Assembly (NCBI GenBank): GCA_018266075.1
Contig: JAFEBB010000068.1
Coordinates: forward strand, 1 to 39,945
Direction of reading: 5' to 3'
Origin: Deltaproteobacteria bacterium
Lineage (GTDB): Bacteria; Myxococcota; Myxococcia; Myxococcales; SZAS-1
Length of the DNA stretch: 39,945 bases
Below, one piece after another: positions 34,910-39,945 of this stretch (positions are counted from its first letter, which is position 1; each line of letters begins with the position of its first letter). The notes beneath the pieces were generated by a model. It had not been told where the DNA came from and made no database searches. It saw only the letters and a program-made list of their open reading frames with translations. Both the position numbers and the translations under genes were made by a program.

Positions 34910-34938
34910 ACTGTAGGGGCGACCCTATTCACTGTCAA
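34910..34938 (-). promoter_or_regulatory. Near-consensus promoter of the YfgM-BamB-MutT-YprB operon
   Basis: Minus-strand TTGACA (34938-34933), a 17-nt spacer and TACAGT (34915-34910). The -35 is a perfect consensus match. Transcription should start near 34903. Confidence 0.7.
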
Positions 34939-34976
34939 CGCAGGAAGACGCCCTGTCGGACGGTGGATTTCGCCGA

Positions 34977-35648
34977 TCAGCAGACGGTCACCTGGCGGAC
35001 GCGCAGCCCGCGCTGGGCCAGGGTCTCGCGCAGCTTCGCGACCTGACCGGCGAGCGCACGCCGTCCATCGCCGCCGCGCGCCTGCAGCCGAAGCGCGACT
35101 TCCCCTTTGCCCGTGCGGACGACCTCCACCTGCGCCGCATGCCCCTCGGCCAGGCTGAGCGCGAGCGCGGGACCTTCCGCGCGCGCGAGCAGCTCCGCGT
35201 GCGTGAGCAGCTGCTCGATCTTTTGGGCCAGGGCTTCAGCGCGGACTGCCGGCGGCGTCGCGGGGACGGGCGCGGCATCGGGCGTCGTCGAAGTCGTCGG
35301 GGTGGGCGGCGTCGCGACAATCGTCGGCTGCTCGAGCTTTTGCGGCGCGTGGTGCAGCTCGGGCGCGAGGATGGCCGCGATGGTCGCGGCGATCCGCTTG
35401 ATCTCCGGACGATGGACCTCAGCCTCCGCGCGTCGACCGACCAGCACCTGCGCGTTCTGCGCGCTCGCCTTCTCGGATCGCGCCAGCACGTCACCGCCCT
35501 TCGACGCGAGCTTCGGCGCGGTGGCCGGCTTGGGCTGGAGCTTCGAAGGCCTGGTCGCCACGACCGGCTTCTGCGCCTTCTTCAGCGCCTGCTGGAACGA
35601 CGCCTTCGGTTGAGCCTGCTGGCGCTTCTGGGCCTCGTCGACGCGCAT
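34977..35648 (-). CDS. FliK/YscP-like hook- or needle-length-control-type protein, orphan
   Basis: The ATG at 35648 with GGAGG 7 nt upstream gives 223 residues. The first 145 residues are Ala/Pro/Lys-rich and probably disordered. The C-terminal 70 residues (ALSLAEGHAAQVEVVRTG, then EVALRLQARG, then LRETLAQRGLRVRQVTV) resemble the FliK C-terminal and type III secretion needle-length-control substrate-switching domain: an L-x-P/E-x-L beta region followed by a helix and a final GL-x-V-x-x-V-x-V strand. FliK/YscP proteins set hook or needle length. No other flagellar or secretion gene is in the window, so this may be a remote paralogue with another role. The call is tentative. Confidence 0.45.
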   Translation of the reverse strand: MRVDEAQKRQQAQPKASFQQALKKAQKPVVATRPSKLQPKPATAPKLASKGGDVLARSEKASAQNAQVLVGRRAEAEVHRPEIKRIAATIAAILAPELHHAPQKLEQPTIVATPPTPTTSTTPDAAPVPATPPAVRAEALAQKIEQLLTHAELLARAEGPALALSLAEGHAAQVEVVRTGKGEVALRLQARGGDGRRALAGQVAKLRETLAQRGLRVRQVTVC

Positions 35649-35732
35649 GACACACCTCCGCCCGACGGCATTTGCAGCCGCCATGCCGCTCGTGAAATCA
35701 ACAGCTTGCGGTGTGGGGTGACCGCCGGGCGA

Positions 35733-36842
35733 TCACTGCTTGGTGTGCGAGAACGCGTTCGGCGCTTCGGCCCGCTTGGCCTTGGGCGTGTAGCCGTAGG
35801 GCGAGAGGTCGTTCACGGCGATGTCGCAGTTGGCCACGTCGCGCGGGGTGGCCAGCGAGGGCCAGCTGCGCCAATCCGCGTCCGGGAAGATCGACGCGTC
35901 GCGGACCTCGACGTACTCCATGTTCGGCCCGATGTCCCAGAGGTGCCCCTTCACCAGCACCCGCGTGCCGCGGACGAGCTTGGTGAGATCCACGCTCTGG
36001 TTGTCGACGAGCCGCGCGCGGATCTGCAGCTGCGGCACCTGACCCGATCCGGGAACGCCTGGCACGGGCGGCTTGGGCTGGCCGAGCGGAAAGCCGACGA
36101 TGGCCCACGTCGGCAAATCCACAGGCGGCGGCTCCTCGGCGGCAGGCTTCTTTTTCGACTTCTTCGACTTCTTGGGCGGCTCGGGCGGCGCCTGCTTGGC
36201 CACGTCCCAGAGCAAGAGGCCGCCCCAGGCGATGTCGCGGTCCATGTACTTGTCGCGGAACTTGTCCTCGGCGGCGTCGACGGCCACCGACGGAGCGAGC
36301 TTCACCTCGCGCGCATAGCGGTCGAGCAGGGCGGGCACGGTGAAGCTGAAGCTGTCGATGAGCCCCACGGACTCCGAGTCGAGCTTCATGCGCGCGGTCG
36401 AGATCGGCGCCGCGAGCTGCGTGCGGTACAGCTCGGCCGACTGGAGCCACTCCGGCGGGACCTTCTTGTCGATGAGCGTTCGCCGGACCATCGACGCCAG
36501 GAACGCGGTGGCCGGAAAATCGGGCGTCACGATCGAGCGGTTCAGGCTCTGGAGCAGCTCGGGATCGACGTAGAAGTTCTGGTCCTTTCGGTGCAGGTAC
36601 GGCAGCGCGTCGGAGTAGGCCACCAGCAGCGTGGCCAGGATGCGCCGGCAGCTCTCGTCCTTCGGCGGCTGGGCGAGCGCGGCGTAGATCTGGGTCTTGA
36701 GGAAGCGACGGTCGCCGTCCTCTTCGCGGTAGACGGGCGGCTTGCCATCGCCGAAGAGCTCGGGATCGACCACCTGCGCGAAGGCCGGGGCCGCGCCGAG
36801 CATCACCACGAGGCCAGCCACGGTTCGCAGGAGCGTGTGCAT
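35733..36842 (-). CDS. Hypothetical periplasmic protein with an OB-like region
   Basis: The ATG at 36842 starts a clear Sec signal (MHTLLRTVAGLVVMLGAAPAFA); the 369-residue product is therefore exported. No known family is recognised. Features are a Lys-rich stretch (about 230-245, PPKKSKKSKKKP), a Pro-rich segment (about 262-282) and, at about 285-330, a strand pattern (IRARLVDNQSVDLTKLVRGTRVLVKG) that resembles an OB-fold nucleic-acid- or ligand-binding barrel. A TGGTAGGCT element ends 8 nt before the ATG. The gene is followed after 84 nt by the FliK-like gene on the same strand. Confidence 0.65.
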   Translation of the reverse strand: MHTLLRTVAGLVVMLGAAPAFAQVVDPELFGDGKPPVYREEDGDRRFLKTQIYAALAQPPKDESCRRILATLLVAYSDALPYLHRKDQNFYVDPELLQSLNRSIVTPDFPATAFLASMVRRTLIDKKVPPEWLQSAELYRTQLAAPISTARMKLDSESVGLIDSFSFTVPALLDRYAREVKLAPSVAVDAAEDKFRDKYMDRDIAWGGLLLWDVAKQAPPEPPKKSKKSKKKPAAEEPPPVDLPTWAIVGFPLGQPKPPVPGVPGSGQVPQLQIRARLVDNQSVDLTKLVRGTRVLVKGHLWDIGPNMEYVEVRDASIFPDADWRSWPSLATPRDVANCDIAVNDLSPYGYTPKAKRAEAPNAFSHTKQ

Positions 36843-36850
36843 CGCCTCGC

Positions 36851-36859
36851 AGCCTACCA
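36851..36859 (-). promoter_or_regulatory. Candidate extended -10 before the OB-like exported protein
   Basis: Minus-strand TGGTAGGCT ends 8 nt before the ATG at 36842. It is consistent with a leaderless or very short leader message. Confidence 0.3.
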
Positions 36860-36937
36860 GCGGTGCGCCTGCTTCCAAACGGCGGCCGCGGTTTGCGCTG
36901 GACAGCGCGGGGATCGGGTCCTAGCTTCCGCGCGCCC

Positions 36938-37210
36938 ATGGCCAAGAAGAAGCACGAGGAAAAAGCCTCCGGTTCCCAGGAGAGCGGCGCGCCCGAGCTG
37001 ACGGCCGCGTGGGCCGCGCTCGATCGGGGCGATGTGCGCACCGCCCGCCGCGACGCGAAGGCCGTACTGGCCGGAAGCGCGTCTGACGGCGTGAAGGCCG
37101 AGGCGCGCGACGTCCTGTCCCGCACGGGGCTCGAGCTCGGGATCCGGCTCACGCTGGCGGGCATGCTGGTCGCGGTGATCGTGATTGTCATCGCCCTGGC
37201 GAGCCGGTAG
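36938..37210 (+). CDS. Small tail-anchored protein
   Basis: The ATG at 36938 gives 90 residues: a charged N-terminus (MAKKKHEEKA), a helical middle with alternating Ala and charged residues (about 20-62, similar to half a TPR) and one C-terminal membrane helix (about 69-87, IRLTLAGMLVAVIVIVIAL). No family is recognised. TAGCTT at 36922-36927 resembles the gcvH -10. It is probably an inner-membrane tail-anchored protein and is followed after 42 nt by another membrane protein on the same strand. Confidence 0.6.
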   Translation: MAKKKHEEKASGSQESGAPELTAAWAALDRGDVRTARRDAKAVLAGSASDGVKAEARDVLSRTGLELGIRLTLAGMLVAVIVIVIALASR

Positions 37211-37238
37211 CCAAATCGCCCTCGGCCGCGCTGAGGGC

Positions 37239-37244
37239 TATTCT
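37239..37244 (+). promoter_or_regulatory. Candidate -10 before the polytopic membrane protein
   Basis: TATTCT ends 8 nt before the ATG at 37253, with no Shine-Dalgarno between. The message is therefore predicted to be leaderless. Confidence 0.35.
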
Positions 37245-37252
37245 CTGCCCAG

Positions 37253-37981
37253 ATGGATTTCCTGAACGCGCTGGCCAAGGCTCTCGAGTCGTTTCACCAC
37301 GCGGATCCCGCGGGCTGGTTCGGCTGGCGCAGCATGCTGGGGCCGCACGTCGCCTTCGGCGCGATCGCGGTGGGGCTCTTCTGTCTCACGCTCGGCGCAC
37401 GGGAAGGCATCTTCCGCTTCGTGGCCGTGCCGCTCGGCGTGCTGATGGGCGTCGCGCTCACCGGGCCCGTGCAGGAGCTGCTCAAGAGCACCGCCATTCC
37501 GCCCAGCGCGATCGCCCTCGGGCTGCCCGGGGCGCTCGGGCTGCTCTCGGGATTCTTGCCGCACACCATCGCCTTCGTGACCCTCGGTGGCGTGGGCGCG
37601 CTCGCGGGCGCCGCGGTGATGGGTGAAAACGAGATGGTGATGGGCGCCGTGCCCGGCTTCTTCATCGCCGGCGTGCTGGGCATCGTGCTCTCGCGCGTGG
37701 TGGACACCATCGCCTCGGCGGCGTTCGGTGCGCTGCTGGTCGTGGGCGGGCTGTGGGCCGCGTTCCCCAAGGGTGGCGTGGGCAAGCTGCTGGAGAGCTC
37801 GCCCTGGACGCCGGCCATCATCGGCGCGCTGCTGCTGGCTGGCGGCGCCGCGCTGCAGCTCGTGCTGCACGAGAACGCCGACGATCGCGCGACTCGAAAA
37901 GCCGCGGCGCTCGACAAGAAGAACCGCGAGAAGGACGACCGCGCCCGCGAGAAGCGGTTTGCGTCGTACGGCCAGAAGTAG
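37253..37981 (+). CDS. Hypothetical polytopic membrane protein
   Basis: The 242-residue product has about six membrane helices between residues 30 and 205, rich in Gly and Ala, and a strongly charged cytosolic tail (about 207-242, with RKAAALDKKNREKDDRAREKR split by short breaks). I do not recognise a family; the Gly-rich helices resemble small permease or TMEM-type folds. The start is chosen because the hydrophobic pattern begins just after it. No neighbour gives a functional clue. Confidence 0.6.
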   Translation: MDFLNALAKALESFHHADPAGWFGWRSMLGPHVAFGAIAVGLFCLTLGAREGIFRFVAVPLGVLMGVALTGPVQELLKSTAIPPSAIALGLPGALGLLSGFLPHTIAFVTLGGVGALAGAAVMGENEMVMGAVPGFFIAGVLGIVLSRVVDTIASAAFGALLVVGGLWAAFPKGGVGKLLESSPWTPAIIGALLLAGGAALQLVLHENADDRATRKAAALDKKNREKDDRAREKRFASYGQK

Positions 37982-38112
37982 GGGAGCGTGAGGTCCGGAA
38001 GCGTCCTCTCCCTGCCGCCTCCGGACCCCGAACAGCGACCAGCGAGACGCTAGGTACCACAACCGCCCCGCGGGCGACCAGACGCCCCGGGAAAAATTTC
38101 GCGAGGTCCTGC

Positions 38113-38994
38113 GTGCGACGACTGCTCATCCTGCTGCTGCTGGCGAGCGCGTGTGCGAGCCATCGACCGAAGCCCGTCTCGGAGATGGACGTCGACGAGT
38201 TCGCACAGGCCGTCCACGCGAAGATCCAGGAGGCCGACGCGGAGCTCGCCGCCAAGCCCGAGGCCGCGCTGGTGGATGTGCGTTTCGCGCAGGCTTTGAT
38301 CATCCAGCCGCCGCTCTCGGTCTTGGGCGACATCAGCAAGCTCGTGCCCATCCTCAACGACGTCGCGCAGGCGTATGGGCGGGTGGCGCCGCCGAACGTC
38401 GGCTGGATCGGCGATGTGGCCCAGGTCTCGCTCGACCACGGCGACGCCAAGAGCGCGCTCGACTGGCTCAACCTGAACCAGGACGTCTTCGACAACGGCG
38501 GCGACGCGGCCCAGAAGCGCTTTGCCCAGCTGGTCGGCGAGGCGAACAAGAAGCTCTTCCCGCCGCCGGATCCAAAAGAGGTGAAGGCCAAGGCCTGCGT
38601 CGACGAGGTGATGAAAGACGACCTGGAAGGCCGCTATCTGGATGCCATCCGCGCGGCCAAGCCAGGCGGGCCATGCGCTGCCGGCGTCTTCGAGGCCTCG
38701 GTTCGCGCCGCCGAACTTCAAATCCTGGTGCGCGCCCGGACCTCGTCGTGCGACGCGGTGGGCTTCACCGTCCAGGTGCTCGACGTGCTCAACCGCGATC
38801 TCAAGGCGCTCGACCCGGGCGCCGAGCTCGAGGCGCGGCACCGCACCGAGGTTCCGCGCTGTGAGCTGGAGGTGCGAAAGGCGCTCTTCAAGGGCGATCG
38901 CGACGCGGCGCGCGCGGGGCTGGAGAAGCTCAAGACCTGGAAGCCGCCGCCGGCCAGCGTGGACGAGCTCGAGGCGAAGCTGGAGCAGAAGTAG
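38113..38994 (+). CDS. Hypothetical lipoprotein
   Basis: I choose GTG at 38113, with GAGG 6 nt upstream, because it starts a signal sequence (VRRLLILLLLASAC) with a plausible lipobox ASAC at Cys14. The 293-residue product is mostly helical and rich in Ala, Asp and Lys, with a weak repeat pattern resembling TPR (AQVSLDHGDAKSALDWLNLN and KALFKGDRDAARAGLEKL). Four later cysteines (ACVDE, GPCAA, SSCDA, RCELE) may form disulfides. No family is recognised. It is probably a periplasmic or outer-membrane-tethered protein. Confidence 0.65.
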   Translation: MRRLLILLLLASACASHRPKPVSEMDVDEFAQAVHAKIQEADAELAAKPEAALVDVRFAQALIIQPPLSVLGDISKLVPILNDVAQAYGRVAPPNVGWIGDVAQVSLDHGDAKSALDWLNLNQDVFDNGGDAAQKRFAQLVGEANKKLFPPPDPKEVKAKACVDEVMKDDLEGRYLDAIRAAKPGGPCAAGVFEASVRAAELQILVRARTSSCDAVGFTVQVLDVLNRDLKALDPGAELEARHRTEVPRCELEVRKALFKGDRDAARAGLEKLKTWKPPPASVDELEAKLEQK

Positions 38995-39021
38995 CCCTTC
39001 GGTCGACCGCGCCGCCGAACG

Positions 39022-39200
39022 CCCGTGAAACGTGTGCTTCGCGTCCTCGGCCGCGTGGAGGTTCGACGACTGGAACGAATCGAGGTGCCCTACCAGCAGG
39101 TGGTGGTTCTCGCCCGGCTTCCCTTCTTCGTTCTCGCAGAGCGTGATCAGGTTGCGCGGATCTCGCTCGAGCTCTCTCCGTCCGGGTGGAGCGGGACGAC
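39022..39200 (-). pseudogene. Relic of an HNH endonuclease
   Basis: In one minus-strand frame 39165-39022 encodes RDPRNLITLCENEEGKPGEN followed by HHLLVGHLDSFQSSN, which matches the C-terminal half of HNH nucleases (E-L-x-x-D-P-x-N-L-I-T-L-C ... H-L-x-x-GHL). The preceding VVPLHPDG piece (39200-39177), which belongs just before it, is in another frame, and the expected HH pair there reads RQ. There is no start codon with a ribosome site and no natural stop: the frame runs into the antisense of the lipoprotein gene. A frameshifted, truncated remnant is the simplest reading. The rest of the 38995-39290 gap holds nothing else that I can support apart from a hairpin. Confidence 0.5.
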
Positions 39201-39238
39201 CTGACGCACCGCGGTCTCCTCGGGCTGCACAGACCCGA

Positions 39239-39268
39239 AGGGCGCCGCTCCGGCGAGCGCGGCGCCCT
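39239..39268 (-). terminator. Hairpin terminator after the 90-aa gene
   Basis: AGGGCGCCGC (39239-39248) pairs perfectly with GCGGCGCCCT (39259-39268) across a 10-nt loop. On the minus strand it lies 22 nt after the stop at 39291. The following TTCGGGTCTG is only weakly T-rich. Confidence 0.55.
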
Positions 39269-39290
39269 GTCGTTCCCTGCAACCGGAGCA

Positions 39291-39563
39291 TCAGTGCGAA
39301 GCCCCGTTCGTCATCGGGTCACCCGGCGCGGCCCCGTTCGGCGGCGCCGCGGCGGTGCTCGCGGGCGTGCTTGGCTGCGCCACCGCCGCGGAGGTCGCTG
39401 CGTCGAAGGGCTCCACCTGCGACCTCAGCGCCGTGAGCAGGCTGGCCGGGTCGTACGACTGGCCGTCGATGATGAACGACTGCCCGCTCGTCAGCGTGGC
39501 CTGCACCCCGTGGATGAGCTGGTTGAGCTTGTGGTCAAGCGTCTCTGCGGTCCTGGTCGACAT
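39291..39563 (-). CDS. Hypothetical 90-residue protein
   Basis: The ATG at 39563 has GGGGAG 7 nt upstream, which supports translation. The first 55 residues form a short helix (TAETLDHKLNQLIHGVQATL) and the segment SFIIDGQSYDPASLLTAL; the rest is a low-complexity Ala/Pro/Ser tail. The 'idGqsY-x-x-xxL-x-xL' core is reminiscent of small phage structural or assembly proteins, but this is only an impression. It is followed by a hairpin terminator and the HNH relic. Function unknown. Confidence 0.55.
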   Translation of the reverse strand: MSTRTAETLDHKLNQLIHGVQATLTSGQSFIIDGQSYDPASLLTALRSQVEPFDAATSAAVAQPSTPASTAAAPPNGAAPGDPMTNGASH

Positions 39564-39615
39564 GGCACGACTCCCCGGTCGTGTTCAGCGGCTGGGCACT
39601 GGGCTTCGCTGCGGT

Positions 39616-39634
39616 GTTGAGCGAAATGCTCAAC
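39616..39634. promoter_or_regulatory. Inverted repeat GTTGAGC-N5-GCTCAAC
   Basis: Perfect 7-bp arms around GAAAT, 53 bp upstream of the ATG at 39563. It could be an operator or a small hairpin in the leader of the 90-residue gene. Confidence 0.45.
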
Positions 39635-39748
39635 GGACCAGGTCCAAAGCAGGCGCCGTGCCACCCCGCCGGCACCGCCGAAGTTGCTGGAAGTCGTCAT
39701 GGAAGCGGAAGTGCCCGCTCCCCGAGCAGGCCTTCTTCGTGGCTTCGT

Positions 39749-39763
39749 TTCCGCACTGCGGAA
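39749..39763. repeat. Palindrome TTCCGCA-C-TGCGGAA, copy 1
   Basis: A perfect 15-bp palindrome with 7-bp arms and a single central base. The same sequence, on the other strand, recurs 103 bp to the right. Confidence 0.65.
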
Positions 39764-39850
39764 TTCGTGAGGAGCGGGGGCAGCGATGCCAACAGCGCGA
39801 AAGCTCAGCAAAAGGAACCCAGGGGGCCATCTGGACGCGGTGCGGGCGCC

Positions 39851-39867
39851 ATTCCGCAGTGCGGAAT
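39851..39867. repeat. Palindrome ATTCCGCA-G-TGCGGAAT, copy 2
   Basis: The core TTCCGCAGTGCGGAA (39852-39866) is the reverse complement of copy 1, with one more pair on each side. Two identical dyads about ten helical turns apart suggest binding sites of one dimeric protein, or copies of a small dispersed repeat. Confidence 0.65.
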
Positions 39868-39945
39868 GACCGAGCCTCGCGAGAGGGATTCCATTCAATA
39901 GAAGCGACAATCGATAACGTCGCCTGTCGTGTCCGTGGGATGGAG

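Larger units (their letters stand above)
39564..39945. other. Non-coding, palindrome-rich region at the window end
   Basis: No frame in this 382-bp stretch has a credible start, ribosome site and protein-like composition. Base composition is less GC-rich than in neighbouring genes, especially beyond 39880. It holds three dyads (described separately) and would contain the promoter of the 90-residue gene. Confidence 0.5.

Noticed and set aside
39581-39901. 106-codon plus-strand frame at the right end
   Set aside because: No start signal and an irregular composition; the palindromes within it are better read as DNA sites.
39491-39910. 139-codon minus-strand frame in the right-end region
   Set aside because: It overlaps the better supported 90-residue gene, has no ribosome site, and is Arg/Ser/Pro-rich with palindromic DNA inside it.

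Overview
The window is a GC-rich (roughly 70 % by eye), densely packed stretch of bacterial chromosome with about 37 protein genes on both strands. I found no rRNA, tRNA, insertion sequence or CRISPR array. Strong G/C third-position bias, many lipoproteins with Ser/Thr/Gly-rich stalks, a cytoplasmic-FHA/TM/repeat protein, a DUF5939-type nucleotide cyclase and the mix of housekeeping genes suggest a member of the Myxococcota or a related former deltaproteobacterium. This is inference from gene content, not a phylogenetic placement.

Layout. 1-4.5 kb: a truncated surface lipoprotein, an M23 peptidase with a membrane-protein partner, and uvrB. 4.5-9.5 kb: a penicillin-acylase-type lipoprotein, a small cyclic-nucleotide-binding protein and cysS. 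9.8-15.7 kb: an FHA membrane protein, an orphan Imm53-like immunity protein, a DUF3108 protein, a DUF4091 glycosidase-like protein and gcvT. 15.7-22.4 kb: an M1 aminopeptidase lipoprotein, an adenylate/guanylate cyclase, gcvH, then a rhodanese-like / MauE-like / TPR cassette. 22.4-26.7 kb: a minimal endonuclease V-like gene divergent from mutY, a lipoprotein, clpP and tig. 26.8-31.6 kb: an RluD-type pseudouridine synthase, a GMC oxidoreductase, a small membrane protein under a double palindromic operator, an MBL-fold hydrolase and a secreted DUF151 protein. 31.6-35.7 kb: a tight operon on the minus strand (YfgM-like, BamB-like, MutT, YprB-like exonuclease) behind a near-consensus promoter, preceded by a FliK/YscP-like orphan. 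35.7-39.9 kb: poorly characterised envelope proteins, an HNH-nuclease relic, a small hypothetical gene and a non-coding, palindrome-rich end.

Functional themes are envelope biogenesis and surface lipoproteins, base-damage repair and nucleotide sanitation (uvrB, endonuclease V-like, mutY, mutT), protein quality control (tig, clpP), one-carbon metabolism (gcvT and gcvH as separate units) and cyclic-nucleotide signalling (cyclase and CNB protein).

The most unexpected signals are non-coding. (1) A dyad of the form GTAAC-N6-GTTAC recurs in six places, four of them inside GC-rich genes where it forces unusual AT-ending codons. (2) Extended -10 boxes (TGCTA/TGGTA) recur, several only 5-8 nt before the ATG, predicting leaderless mRNAs. 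(3) Two 12-bp palindromes with centres exactly 20 bp apart overlap a start codon. (4) The dyad TTCCGCA-N-TGCGGAA occurs twice near the right end.
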